Shown here: piece by piece, positions 8,288 through 17,142 of the stretch
How the letters are laid out: every line of letters starts with the position of its first letter
Position numbering within the stretch: the first letter of the stretch is position 1
Assembly: GCA_038325765.1 (NCBI GenBank)
Contig: JBBQJI010000024.1
Location: forward strand, 38,070-102,069
Reading direction: 5' to 3'
Source: Xiheibacterium sp038325765
Lineage (GTDB): Bacteria > Myxococcota_A > Polyangia > Nannocystales > Nannocystaceae
DNA length: 64,000 bases
Position numbers and translations under genes: made by a program
Notes under the pieces: generated by a model
The model's database searches: none
What the model saw: the letters and a program-made list of their open reading frames with translations, nothing else
Told to the model about the DNA's origin: nothing

Positions 8288-9658
8288 TCAGCGGCCTACG
8301 CCCGCGGCGAGCACGGCCATGGCGAGCACGTCGTCGTCGCCGGGGTGCACGGTGCGCAGATCGAGCAGCACGGCGTCGGCTTCGACGCGCCCGAACACCG
8401 GCGGTTCTCCCTGCCGCAACGCCCGCAGGAGCACCGTCGCGCGCCCCGGCAGGCGCAGCGCCACACTGGCGATGCCCTCGCCCGGCAGACTGCCGCCGCC
8501 GATCGTCGCCTCGACGTCGACGACGCTGCGCGCATCGAGGCCGAGTCGCTCGGCGAGCGCCCACCCACGTCGCCGCAACGCATCGGTCGTGGCGGCGACC
8601 ATCGTGTGCAGCGGCAGCGCGGGCGCAGGCTCGGCGGCGGCGTGGGCCAGCGCCGTGGCATGCAGTGCCGCGATGGTGGTCTTGTCGGGACGCAGCGCCC
8701 GCGCCATCGGATGTCGGCGGATCCGATCGACCCACAGCGTCGCGCCGGCGACAAGCCCAGCTTGGGGTCCGCCGAGCAGCTTGTCACCGCTGGCGAGGAC
8801 CACGTCGGCGCCCCACTCGAGATACTGCGCGACGGTGGGCTCGCGCGCCGGCAGGTTCCCGCCGAGCGATCCGCTGCCGACGTCGGCGACGAGCGGCACG
8901 CCGCGGGCACGGGCCAAGGCCGCGAGCTTTGGCAGCTCGACCTCGGCGACGTAGCCGCGCTGCTCGAAGTTCGACAGGTGCACCCACAGGATCGCGCTGG
9001 CCCCCGGCCCGCCGCCGGGCCCCGGCGCGAGCGCGGCCTCGTAGTCGCCCAGGTGCGTGCGGTTGGTGCTGCCGACCCCGACGACGCGACAGCCGCCTGC
9101 CGCCGCCATGGTCGCGACGCGGAACCCGTCGCCGATCTCCACCATCTGGCCGAGCGACAGCACCACGCCGCCGGGATCGCCGAGCACCGTGCACGCGACC
9201 AGCAGTGCCGCCGCGTTGTTGTTGACGACATGCACATCGGGCGCGCCGACGACCGCGGCGAGCAGCGGCGAGAGCCACGTGAACCTCGAGCCCCGCGCGC
9301 CGGTGTCGAGATCGACCTCGAGATCGCAGGCGCCCGCGGCCGCCGCAGCCGCAGTGATCGCCGCGTCCGACCACGGCGCACGGCCGAGGTTGGTGTGCAG
9401 CAGCACGCCGGTGGCGTTGATGACCCGCCGCGGACGGGCGATCGACCACCGCTCGAGCCGCGCCGCGACCTCGGCGGCGAAGTGGGCAGCATCCGGCGGC
9501 GGCGTCCCGGTGCCCTCGCGCACCCGGGCGCGCAGCTCGGCGAGCATCGACTCTGCAACGCGGCGCACGATCTCACGCCGCCATGGCATGCCGGCGAGGG
9601 CCGCGGCATCGAGCACGCGATCCATCTTGGGCAAACGAGCGAGGGCGCCGTCGTCCAT
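8288..9658 (-). CDS. selA: L-seryl-tRNA(Sec) selenium transferase
   Basis: A 456-residue PLP enzyme that converts Ser-tRNA(Sec) to Sec-tRNA(Sec) using selenophosphate. The N-terminal helical region (LPKMDRVLDAAAL) and the phrase VINATGVLLHTNLGRAPWS are hallmarks of SelA. The PLP lysine is in ASGDKLLGGPQAG, and the family segment GRVEADAVLLDLRTV closes the protein; the length is normal. The start ATG 9658 has TACCAT nine bases upstream, so the mRNA may be leaderless. No selB, selC or selD is in the window, so Sec usage is implied but not shown here. The 3' end abuts the decayed region. Confidence 0.93.
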   Translation of the reverse strand: MDDGALARLPKMDRVLDAAALAGMPWRREIVRRVAESMLAELRARVREGTGTPPPDAAHFAAEVAARLERWSIARPRRVINATGVLLHTNLGRAPWSDAAITAAAAAAGACDLEVDLDTGARGSRFTWLSPLLAAVVGAPDVHVVNNNAAALLVACTVLGDPGGVVLSLGQMVEIGDGFRVATMAAAGGCRVVGVGSTNRTHLGDYEAALAPGPGGGPGASAILWVHLSNFEQRGYVAEVELPKLAALARARGVPLVADVGSGSLGGNLPAREPTVAQYLEWGADVVLASGDKLLGGPQAGLVAGATLWVDRIRRHPMARALRPDKTTIAALHATALAHAAAEPAPALPLHTMVAATTDALRRRGWALAERLGLDARSVVDVEATIGGGSLPGEGIASVALRLPGRATVLLRALRQGEPPVFGRVEADAVLLDLRTVHPGDDDVLAMAVLAAGVGR

Positions 9659-9667
9659 GGGCGCCCG

Positions 9668-9673
9668 ATGGTA
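9668..9673 (-). promoter_or_regulatory. TACCAT -10-like element, 9 nt before selA
   Basis: TANNNT hexamer 9 nt before the ATG of selA, fitting the leaderless pattern seen repeatedly in this window. Confidence 0.4.
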
Positions 9674-9700
9674 CCCGACGCGCGACGCAGGGTGCCATCT

Positions 9701-9788
9701 CAGTCCCTCTGGGGGACCGGCCCGGTCCCGCTTCCACCGGGCGAAGCCCGGCGGAACCTTCCCCCTCCCATTCGCTGTCGCTCTCTCA
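9701..9788 (-). repeat. dispersed palindromic repeat, copy 1
   Basis: Read on the minus strand, it contains CCGGGCTTCGCCCGG (a hairpin), then GTGGAAG, then GGGACCGGGCCGGTCCC (a second hairpin), then CCCAGAGGGACTGAG. The same order recurs on the plus strand at 48596-48650 with only a few mismatches and a 2-nt indel. It lies between selA and the fibro-slime lipoprotein gene, overlapping that gene's stop. The two hairpins make it resemble REP/BIME-type intergenic elements; it could also act as a terminator for the minus-strand gene. Confidence 0.75.
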
Positions 9789-10673
9789 GCCGTCGCACAC
9801 GTCGCCGAGCTCGAAGCGCAGGACGGCCTCGGTGGGCCCGCGATCGGCGTGGAAGACATCCAGCGGATAGCTCTGCCCGGGCTCGAGCCCGAGCGCGTCG
9901 AGTTCGACGTCGACGAACTGTTCCCCGTGTCGTCCGCCGACGTCCGCGGCAAGCCAGCCATCGATGAACACCCAGACATCGTCGTCACCGCCGAAGCTCA
10001 GCACCTCGCCGCCCTCGTAGCGCAGCGTCGCATGCACGGCCGTCGTGAAGCGGTGGTTGTGGTCGTCGCCCTCGTCGCCGAAGCCGAGCCCGTCGATCGG
10101 CAGAAACATCGCCGAGTCGAACACGGCCTTCCCCGGCGATTCTTCGTACACCGACAACTCGATCTCGAACCGCTCGTTGACGCCCTCGACGTCGGCGTAC
10201 CACTGCGCGAAGGTGTCGGCGTCCGTGATCGCGACCGTGCCGCCGTACTCGGGATCGAGGACGGGTACGCCGCCGGGTCCGAGCTCGGCCAGCACCAGGC
10301 CCGGCAGGATCACCGCGCCGCCCGGCATCGACATGTCGGGATGCGCTGCAGTGAAATCGCGAATGGTGGCGATCACCGGGCCGCAGCCCGGCGTCGGCTC
10401 GCCCGACGAGGAGCCGCCGTCGGCGGTCGTGGTCGAATCGGCGCCGCCGGTGGTCGTGGAGCGTTCGGTGGTGGGATCCGGGCCCGTTACACTGGTCCCA
10501 CTCGACGTCGTCGTCGTCTCGCCCGAGGTGCCCGCAGGCGCGGTGCTCGGCCCGTCGTCCCCGAACGAGGCCACCACCGCGGTGGTCTCGTCGCTTCCCG
10601 CTGCGCCGCCGGGCGACCCGCAGGCCAACGGCGCACACGCCACGATCAGAGCGACGTCGCGCACGGGAGCCAT
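9786..10673 (-). CDS. fibro-slime domain lipoprotein
   Basis: 295 residues. A short signal ending near APLACGS suggests a lipoprotein, followed by about 75 residues of Thr/Ser/Gly/Asp spacer typical of this genome. The C-terminal 200 residues match the fibro-slime (PA14-related) domain: it begins ATIRDFTAAHPDM, has QWYADVEGVNERFE, then PIDGLGFGDEGDDHNHRF, then FGGDDDVWVFIDGWLAADVG and GQSYPLDVFHADRG. These domains occur in surface proteins of myxobacteria, Dictyostelium and Fibrobacter and are thought to bind carbohydrate or calcium (the acidic GDDD loop). A TTGACA hexamer lies upstream, but no clear -10 box. Confidence 0.85.
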   Translation of the reverse strand: MAPVRDVALIVACAPLACGSPGGAAGSDETTAVVASFGDDGPSTAPAGTSGETTTTSSGTSVTGPDPTTERSTTTGGADSTTTADGGSSSGEPTPGCGPVIATIRDFTAAHPDMSMPGGAVILPGLVLAELGPGGVPVLDPEYGGTVAITDADTFAQWYADVEGVNERFEIELSVYEESPGKAVFDSAMFLPIDGLGFGDEGDDHNHRFTTAVHATLRYEGGEVLSFGGDDDVWVFIDGWLAADVGGRHGEQFVDVELDALGLEPGQSYPLDVFHADRGPTEAVLRFELGDVCDG

Positions 10674-10751
10674 GGTGAGGAGACACCGCCCGCGCTGTCA
10701 AACCACATCGTGGGTCGGGCGCGGATCCGATCGCCCGCACCGCAGCCGGCC

Positions 10752-11219
10752 TCACAGCAAAAGCATCACGGCGACCAGTCCGCCGAAGATCGTGACGCCG
10801 ACGAGCGGCAGCAGGACCCCAGAGCGCACCGGCACCTCGTCGTCGTGGGTCGCGGTCGCGGTCATCGTGGTCTCTCCCGCGCGCGCCAGCACGTGTGCGA
10901 CCTGCGATGCCGGATGGCTGAGTGTGAGCAGCAGCTCACCCAGCGCGATCACCTGACCGTGGCCCACCTGCGCCCGTTCGCCTGCGGCCTCGCCGTCGAC
11001 ACGCACGCCGTTCTTGCTGCCGAGATCGCGCACCGTCACGCCGTCGGGGCCGACGTCGAGCTCGGCGTGGCGGCGCGACACGTCCTCGTGCTCGAGCGAC
11101 ACCGTCACCTCCGAGCCGCGGCCGAGCACGTGGATGCCGTACGGCAGCGGGTGCACGCGGCCGGCGTGCACGCCGTTGGACTCGAGCAGCTGTGGCACCA
11201 TCGATCGCGGGCTCGTCAT
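10752..11219 (-). CDS. FHA-domain protein with C-terminal membrane anchor
   Basis: 155 residues. An FHA domain (about 15-100) is shown by HVLGRGSEVTVSLEHEDVSR, then RHAEL and DLGSKNGVRVDG, the conserved Gly-Arg, Ser-Arg-Arg-His and Ser-Lys-Asn-Gly positions that bind phosphothreonine. The last 25 residues are one hydrophobic helix (VLLPLVGVTIFGGLVAVMLL), so the domain is tethered to the membrane facing the cytoplasm. Its ATG overlaps the stop of comEC by 4 bp, indicating co-translation. With Ser/Thr kinases abundant in myxobacteria it is probably a phospho-dependent partner; that is inference. Confidence 0.9.
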   Translation of the reverse strand: MTSPRSMVPQLLESNGVHAGRVHPLPYGIHVLGRGSEVTVSLEHEDVSRRHAELDVGPDGVTVRDLGSKNGVRVDGEAAGERAQVGHGQVIALGELLLTLSHPASQVAHVLARAGETTMTATATHDDEVPVRSGVLLPLVGVTIFGGLVAVMLLL

Positions 11220-13147
11220 GGGACCTTCGTGGGCTCGGGCGGCGGTTCGGGCGGCGGCTCACCCGATTGTAGTCGCATCGGCGCGCGCCAGTGACCGCCA
11301 TCGAAGCAGTGGACCTCGTCGCCGACGACCGCAGCGAAGGGACGCTCGCCCCAGGGTGCGCAGGCGTTTCGCGCCGCGGCGACGCGTGACGGCGGGGGCC
11401 AGGTGCAGGTGTGGGTGTCCGGCGCGAGGCGTCCAGCAGCGCGCAGCTCGCCCGCGAGCGCTTCGATGTGCGGCGGCATGGCGCCCGGCGGCGCGTCGCC
11501 CATCGTGATCGCACCGACCCGCTCGATCTGCAGGGCGTCGAGCAGCGGCGGCCACTGCTGCGGTGCACCGGTGGGGTCGCGCACGCACGCGACCCCATCG
11601 TGACCGCGCACGATCACCGCTGGCGTGCGCCCGTATCCGAACACGATCCACTCCGCCGCCGGGCCCTCGCTCGGAGACGCGCGCAACCACGCCGCACCCG
11701 CCACCAGCACGCACAGGATCCGCGACGGCGCCCAGCGCTGCCACGTGCGCGACGCAGCGATCCGCGGCAGCAGGCCGACCGCCATCGCGCCCAGGGCAGC
11801 GATCGCGACCCAGCCCGGGCCCAGGCGCGGCGCCGCGGCGAACAGCGCCGCGACATCGAGGATCACCGCCGCGCCCCACCCCGCCGCCCGCCAACCGAGA
11901 TCGCCCAGCCACGGATCGGCGAGCATCGCCACGATGCCCAGCGGCGTCACCCACAGCCCGAACACCGGCACCGCGATCGCGTTGGCCGGCACCGCCCACG
12001 CCCCGGTCTCGCCGAAGTGGAACACGATGACCGGCATGATCACCCAGCCCACGCGCCAGCTCTGCAGGGCGAGGCCGGCATCGGCGGGCATGCGCAGGAT
12101 CGCGGCCATCGCCGCGAACGACAGCTGGAAGCCGACGTCGAACACCCACGCCGGTCGCGCCAGCAGCATCACGCACGAGGTGGCGGCGAGCACCGTGAAG
12201 CCGTGGGCGGGGCGACCGAACGTCGCGGCGATGCCCAGCGCCGCCACCATGATGGCCGCGCGCACCGAAGGCGCCTCGGCGCCCACCAAGCCGACGTAGG
12301 CGAGCACGCCGACGAGCGAGCACGCGAACGCGAGGCCTGTCGAGGGCAGGATCGGCGCGAGCACCCGCAAGAAGGCGCGATGCGCCGCCCAGGCCACCAG
12401 GCTCACCTGCATGCCGCTGACCGCGATGAGGTGACCGAGCCCCGCGACGCCGAGCTCGCGGCGACGCGCCGACGACAGCGCCGAGCGCACGCCGTACAGG
12501 CTCGAGACCACGAACGCATAATCGTCGTCACCGCGCGTGCGCGACCAGAGATCACTTCGGAGCGACGCGATCGATGCCCAGTACCCCGGATGTCCGGACT
12601 CGATCGGCCACGCGCGCTCGACATCGAGCGCGAAGTGGGAACCGCGGGCGGCCGCGAGCTCCCGCGGGTCGACGCCGCCGGGCCACATCTCGCCGCGGAT
12701 GACGTGCAGGCCCGCGCTCGAGATCGCGACCACGTCACCTTCGGCGAGCGGGCAGGCGTCGCCGGGCAGATCGAGCCACGCGCGCTGCCCGGTACTGGCA
12801 TCGGGTGTCGCCAGAACCTGACAGCGCGCCCCAGGCCAGCTCGCCTCGCGCACCACCAGCCGCCGTACCACCGGCTCTGCGCCCCGAGCCGCCGCGGGGA
12901 ACGAGTGCACGTGGAGCCGATCGCCGGCCGCGATCCCGCGCACGAACGCGACCACGACCACCGCGATCGCCAGACACCAGCCGCGCGCACGGCCGCAGCG
13001 CGCGCTGGCGACCGCGAGCGCCACCGCGGCGGGCCACAGCACGCAGACGAGGGCGGCGGGCACCGTCGTCGGCGACGGGTCGCGCGCGAGCAGCTGCCCC
13101 CCGGCGACGCTGGCCGCGACCGCGAGCCACAGGGCCATGCTGCGCAT
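11216..13147 (-). CDS. comEC: ComEC/Rec2-like DNA-uptake channel, short form
   Basis: 643 residues with an N-terminal helix pair, an OB-fold-like DUF4131 region (VVRRLVVREASWPG onward) and a polytopic competence domain. GLGHLIAVSGMQVSLVAW and YVGLVGAEAPSVRAAIM are diagnostic of ComEC. The usual C-terminal metallo-beta-lactamase-like domain is absent: no HxHxDH is present, and the last 150 residues are short and Pro-rich. The family role is passage of single-stranded DNA across the inner membrane during transformation; a domain-poor form may still transport if a separate nuclease acts. It is followed by a coupled FHA gene and diverges from the MXAN_5187-like gene. Confidence 0.87.
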   Translation of the reverse strand: MRSMALWLAVAASVAGGQLLARDPSPTTVPAALVCVLWPAAVALAVASARCGRARGWCLAIAVVVVAFVRGIAAGDRLHVHSFPAAARGAEPVVRRLVVREASWPGARCQVLATPDASTGQRAWLDLPGDACPLAEGDVVAISSAGLHVIRGEMWPGGVDPRELAAARGSHFALDVERAWPIESGHPGYWASIASLRSDLWSRTRGDDDYAFVVSSLYGVRSALSSARRRELGVAGLGHLIAVSGMQVSLVAWAAHRAFLRVLAPILPSTGLAFACSLVGVLAYVGLVGAEAPSVRAAIMVAALGIAATFGRPAHGFTVLAATSCVMLLARPAWVFDVGFQLSFAAMAAILRMPADAGLALQSWRVGWVIMPVIVFHFGETGAWAVPANAIAVPVFGLWVTPLGIVAMLADPWLGDLGWRAAGWGAAVILDVAALFAAAPRLGPGWVAIAALGAMAVGLLPRIAASRTWQRWAPSRILCVLVAGAAWLRASPSEGPAAEWIVFGYGRTPAVIVRGHDGVACVRDPTGAPQQWPPLLDALQIERVGAITMGDAPPGAMPPHIEALAGELRAAGRLAPDTHTCTWPPPSRVAAARNACAPWGERPFAAVVGDEVHCFDGGHWRAPMRLQSGEPPPEPPPEPTKVP

Positions 13148-13232
13148 GGGCCCTCGTTCGACACCGCGCTCCCGACCGTTGCACGGCGGACGACGTTCGC
13201 GCCCGCATTTGCGGCCGTGGGGCCATCGGGCC

Positions 13233-13238
13233 TACACT
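13233..13238 (+). promoter_or_regulatory. TACACT -10-like element, 10 nt before the MXAN_5187-like gene
   Basis: TACACT followed by ten bases and the ATG at 13249, in the 101-bp gap divergent from comEC. Confidence 0.45.
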
Positions 13239-13248
13239 CCGGGCGCCA

Positions 13249-15024
13249 ATGCTACTGACCCGCATCTGGGGCGTGATCCTGGCCGCTCTCGCCAGTCTTT
13301 GCCTCGGCGGCATGTTCTTGCTCTCGCAGGGCAACACCGGCGACTTCAGCGACTCCGATCGCGCCGCGATGCGGGCGGTGACGCAGGCCGGTCTCGCCGC
13401 CCTCGAGGCGCAGATCGACTCGGCGGCCGTACGTCAGCTCGGCGCGATGCTCCTCGATCCGGCGGTGCGCGAGGCACTGGGACGCACGGCCGAGCAAGAG
13501 GCGAAGCTGCCCACCGAGAAGCTGCCGTTGCAGCAGATCTTCACCGACGCCGCCGAGAACCTCCGCGTGCGCAACAAGTCCGACATGACGGTCGCGTTCG
13601 TCGACACGAGCGGCGTCACCGTCGCGGTCAGCGGCATCGGTGAGCCGCTGGTCTCGGAGCTCGTCGGCAGCCCGCCGTACCAAGCTGCCGCGAACGACGA
13701 CGACGTGCTCTTCTCGCTGGTGCTCGGCGGCAAGATCCAGGTGGTCCGGGTGCTGCGCGCCGATCCCAACGGCCGCCGCCTCGTGGCGTTCGAACCCCTC
13801 CAGATCGGCGCCGCGTCGTTGCTCCGCCGGGTGCTGGGCGCCGAGAACCCCGCGGGTCTGGTGCGCAACGGCAAGCTCGTGGGCGACATCATCGGTGATC
13901 AGCCGATCTCCACCGAGATCGAGCGGATGGCGACCGAGTACCACGAGAGCGCGCCGGACGAGGGCGCGAGCAAGGTCATCACGATCGGCGAGGGGCTCGA
14001 CGCGCGCATCGGAGCGCTCGGGCGCGTGCCTGGGCCGGCTGGCAAGGGCAAGTCGGGCGCGGTGCTCGTCGTGCTGTCGCGGCGCACCGCCGCGGCCGGT
14101 CATCGCGATCTCACCGACGCGCTGAGCCAAGCCCGCGACAAGGGCCTGGTGCCGACGGCGAACTGGGTGCTCATCGTTTTACTGCTCGGGCTGTGCTCGG
14201 CGCTCGCGCTGTACCTGCCCCACGTCGAGGCCCTCGGGCCCATGCGCCGGCTCGCCGCAGAGTTCGTCGCGGTCTCGCGCGGCGGCCAGCACCAGATCTT
14301 CCACGACCGCTACGCCGGCCCGACCGGCGAGGTCGCCCGCGCCGCGAACGCTGCCCACGAGGCGCTGCGCGCGGCGTATCTCGCCGAACTCGAGATCGAC
14401 GAGGAGGTCGCCGAGGAATCCACCGGCAGCACCCGCCGGCCCAAGACGATGCGCGGGCGCAAGCTGACACGATCGGTGCGCAAACTCGACGACGCGGCGA
14501 CCTCCGGATCCGCCGCGCCCGCAGCCGCGCCCGAGCCCGAGCCGAACCCGACGAGCCCCACCGTGGCGGTGCCCTCGGCGCAGCGCCAGCCCCTGCCCAA
14601 AGCCGCGGCGACGCGCACGGCGCCCAGCCCCGCGCCCATCGCCTCGGCCCCCGCGCCGATCGCCGGTGCTCCACCTACGTTCGCGCCCCCGGCCCCCGTC
14701 CGTCGCGCTACCCCTGCCGCCGTCCCGCCCCGCGTCGCACCGGCTCCCGTCGCGACCCCGAGCAGCGAGGATTCCACCGGCGACGACGGCGACGATCGCA
14801 CCCGCTACTTCCGCGAGATCTTCGACGAGTTCCTCCAGGTGAAGATGGCCTGCGGCGAGAACTCCGACGGCTTCACCTTCGACAAGTTCGCCAAGAAGCT
14901 GCAGAAGAACACGCAGGACATCCTCGAGAAGCACACCGACGTGCGTGACGTGCAGTTCACCGTCTACGTGAAGGACGGCAAGGCTGCGCTCAAGGCCAAG
15001 GTCATCCGGGGCACCGGCGCATGA
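13249..15024 (+). CDS. MXAN_5187-family membrane protein
   Basis: 591 residues. One N-terminal membrane helix, a roughly 280-residue periplasmic sensor-like region (VAFVDTSGVTVAVSGIGEP), a second helix near residue 310 (WVLIVLLLGLCSALALYLP), a HAMP-like cytoplasmic stretch, a Pro/Ala-rich linker of about 130 residues, and a compact C-terminal domain from RTRYFREIFDEFLQVKMACG to the end. That last domain is the conserved MXAN_5187 C-terminal domain of myxobacteria, whose function is unknown. The architecture suggests a transmembrane receptor. Its stop overlaps the start of def (ATGA). Confidence 0.82.
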   Translation: MLLTRIWGVILAALASLCLGGMFLLSQGNTGDFSDSDRAAMRAVTQAGLAALEAQIDSAAVRQLGAMLLDPAVREALGRTAEQEAKLPTEKLPLQQIFTDAAENLRVRNKSDMTVAFVDTSGVTVAVSGIGEPLVSELVGSPPYQAAANDDDVLFSLVLGGKIQVVRVLRADPNGRRLVAFEPLQIGAASLLRRVLGAENPAGLVRNGKLVGDIIGDQPISTEIERMATEYHESAPDEGASKVITIGEGLDARIGALGRVPGPAGKGKSGAVLVVLSRRTAAAGHRDLTDALSQARDKGLVPTANWVLIVLLLGLCSALALYLPHVEALGPMRRLAAEFVAVSRGGQHQIFHDRYAGPTGEVARAANAAHEALRAAYLAELEIDEEVAEESTGSTRRPKTMRGRKLTRSVRKLDDAATSGSAAPAAAPEPEPNPTSPTVAVPSAQRQPLPKAAATRTAPSPAPIASAPAPIAGAPPTFAPPAPVRRATPAAVPPRVAPAPVATPSSEDSTGDDGDDRTRYFREIFDEFLQVKMACGENSDGFTFDKFAKKLQKNTQDILEKHTDVRDVQFTVYVKDGKAALKAKVIRGTGA

Positions 15025-15596
15025 CGCTGCTGAACATCGCGCAGATCGGTGCGCCGGTGCTGCGCGAGCGCGCTGCGGAGCTGACCCGCGAGCAGCTCGC
15101 GGCCCCTGCGTTCCAGCAGTTCATCGACGATCTCGTCGACACCATGCGCGACGCAAACGGGGCCGGGCTCGCCGCGATCCAGGTCCACAACCCCGTCCGC
15201 GTCTGCGCGATCGAGGTCGGCGACAACCCGCGCTATCCCTACAAGCCCAAGATCCCCCTGACGATCCTCGTCAACCCGGTGATCACGCCGCTGTCCGCCG
15301 AGACCTTCGACAACTACGAGGGCTGCCTGTCCGTGCCGGATCTGCGCGGGGTCGTCCAGCGCCACGCCGAGATCCGCGTCAGCGCGTGGGATCGCGACGG
15401 CAACGCGATCGAACGCGAGGTCCGGGGCATCACCGCGGGCACCTTCCAGCACGAGGTCGATCACCTCGACGCGACGCTGTTCATCGACCGCGTCACCGAT
15501 CCGCGGACACTGTGCACATGGAAAGAATTCGCGCGGCACCGGGAGCCGGCCTTCCGCGCCCGCGTCGCCGAAATCGTCGGCCGATGGGGCTCGTGA
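15021..15596 (+). CDS. def: peptide deformylase
   Basis: 191 residues; removes the formyl group from N-terminal formyl-Met of nascent proteins, using Fe2+ or another divalent metal. All three motifs are present: GAGLAAIQV (canonical GxGLAAxQ), EGCLSVPDLRG with the Cys ligand, and QHEVDHLDATLF with two His ligands and the catalytic Glu. Start and preceding stop overlap by 4 bp, so it is translated from the MXAN_5187-like message. It lacks the usual neighbours fmt and priA, so it may be a second, non-housekeeping copy; that is inference. Confidence 0.93.
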   Translation: MTLLNIAQIGAPVLRERAAELTREQLAAPAFQQFIDDLVDTMRDANGAGLAAIQVHNPVRVCAIEVGDNPRYPYKPKIPLTILVNPVITPLSAETFDNYEGCLSVPDLRGVVQRHAEIRVSAWDRDGNAIEREVRGITAGTFQHEVDHLDATLFIDRVTDPRTLCTWKEFARHREPAFRARVAEIVGRWGS

Positions 15597-15657
15597 ACCG
15601 GCGCCCCAGCGCGTTCGCCCCGATGCGATCGCGGTGCTATCGTTTCGCCGCCGTCCC

Positions 15658-17142
15658 GTGAGCGACCGATCGCGAAGGATCTACGCCGTTCTCGGCTCGT
15701 CGCTGCTGCACACGGCGCCGCTCGCCGCCGGGTTGCTCGGCTACACCCCGAAGATCGAGATCGACCTCGACCTCGAGTTCACCGAGGTCGAGCTCATCGA
15801 CCCCGATCAGATCCAGGGTGCCGAGGCGCAGCCACTCGAGCCGGCCCAGGTGGCGCCGGCGCCACCGCCCGAGCCGGTCGCGCCCGAGCCGGTCGCGCCC
15901 GCCCCCGAGCCGACGCCCGAGCCGGCGAAACCCGAGCCCGAGCCGCCAGAGCCCGAACCCGAGGCCCGCGATCTCGGCAAACGAAACTCCAAGGTCGATC
16001 AGCTCGGGCCGACCAACAGCACGTTCTTCGTGATGCTGGTGCCCAAGAAGATCCGCGGGCTCAGCTTCGCAGACAAGGCGCTGGACATCATGGCGCCGCT
16101 GCCGGACTTCCAGTACCTCATCGCCGGCGGCGGCTTCGATGCGCTGCGGGATTTCGACCACATCATCGTCGCCAGCCCCGACCTCCGCGACTGGCGGCAG
16201 ACCTTCCTCGCGGTCGACTACAAGGTCACACGCGCCGAGGTGCAGCGGGCAATCGAGCGCGCGGCCGCGGCCAACGACGAGTCGGTCGAGTGGATCGAGG
16301 AAGGTGGCATCGTCCGCGGCAACCCCCGGCCGCTCGACGAGGCCGAGCCCGACGTCGACAACCGGTGGTTCGTGCTGCTCGAGGACAAGGTCGCCGTCTA
16401 TGTGCGCGAGGAATTCCTGCCGCACATCGTGTCCGACGAGGTCGGCGACGGGAAGACGGCCGGCAACTATGTCGCCAACCTGACCAAGCTGCGCACATTC
16501 GCGGGGCGCCAACCCACCGCCGGCATGCAGGTGGTGCTCAAGGATCTCCGCCGCGCGCTCAAGCGCGCCAACCTCCCCTTCGAGATCCCCGACAGCATCG
16601 AGCTCAGCGCCGAGGCGGCCGAGGATCCCGAGCTGCTCGTCCGCGCCGAGTTCTCGAGTGTGGTCGAGGCCAAGGCGTTCGAGAAGTGGTGGAAGGTCGA
16701 CCTCGCCGAGGTCTTCGACAGCAACCTGCAGATGAAAATCGCGCGGGGGATGTTCTACGAGCCGGTCGAGATCGAGCGCAACGACCGCGAGATCAAGCTC
16801 TGGGCCCAGTTCGACACGAACCAGGCCACGCTCATCCTCACCTTCATCGCCGACAACAACGCCAAGTACCTCGCGAAGACGCCCGAGCAGATGGAGGAGC
16901 TTCGCCAGCAGCGCAAGGCGAACTGGCTGCTGCGCAAGGGCGGCAAGCTGCCGCCGTCGGCGATCGAGGGCCCACTTGGGGGCCCACTTGGGGGCCCACT
17001 TGGGGGCCCACTTGGAGGCCCACTTGGCGGCCCACTTGGGGGCGCCTCTGGGGCCGCGCCTGCGGGGCAGGACTCGCCGGCCGCGGGCGTCGATGCGCCG
17101 CCGCCATCGCAGGGCGATCCGCAGGCGCCGGCCCCCGAGTGA
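15658..17142 (+). CDS. TonB-like N-terminus plus unknown domain, GPLG repeat tail
   Basis: 494 residues from the GTG at 15658 (an in-frame GTG at 15634 is possible). A single N-terminal helix (YAVLGSSLLHTAPLAAGLLG) is followed by an acidic segment and a Pro/Glu-rich stretch (about 60-110), as in TonB or other periplasm-spanning proteins. A conserved-looking 330-residue domain follows (for example TFFVMLVPKKIRGLSFADK and FDHIIVASPDLRDWRQTFLA); I recognise no family. Near the C-terminus six GPLG units are encoded by a perfect-looking 12-bp DNA repeat. It is probably an envelope protein anchored in the inner membrane. It sits between def and another TonB-like protein. Confidence 0.7.
   Translation: MSDRSRRIYAVLGSSLLHTAPLAAGLLGYTPKIEIDLDLEFTEVELIDPDQIQGAEAQPLEPAQVAPAPPPEPVAPEPVAPAPEPTPEPAKPEPEPPEPEPEARDLGKRNSKVDQLGPTNSTFFVMLVPKKIRGLSFADKALDIMAPLPDFQYLIAGGGFDALRDFDHIIVASPDLRDWRQTFLAVDYKVTRAEVQRAIERAAAANDESVEWIEEGGIVRGNPRPLDEAEPDVDNRWFVLLEDKVAVYVREEFLPHIVSDEVGDGKTAGNYVANLTKLRTFAGRQPTAGMQVVLKDLRRALKRANLPFEIPDSIELSAEAAEDPELLVRAEFSSVVEAKAFEKWWKVDLAEVFDSNLQMKIARGMFYEPVEIERNDREIKLWAQFDTNQATLILTFIADNNAKYLAKTPEQMEELRQQRKANWLLRKGGKLPPSAIEGPLGGPLGGPLGGPLGGPLGGPLGGASGAAPAGQDSPAAGVDAPPPSQGDPQAPAPE
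16971..17043. repeat. 12-bp in-frame tandem repeat x6 (GPLG)
   Basis: Six copies of GGCCCACTTGGG with single changes in copies four and five, coding Gly-Pro-Leu-Gly. The unit is divisible by three, so copy-number change keeps the frame. Confidence 0.92.

Noticed and set aside
11411..13258. Plus-strand 615-residue open frame opposite comEC
   Set aside because: Arg/His/Gln-rich shadow without any domain; comEC on the other strand is unmistakable.
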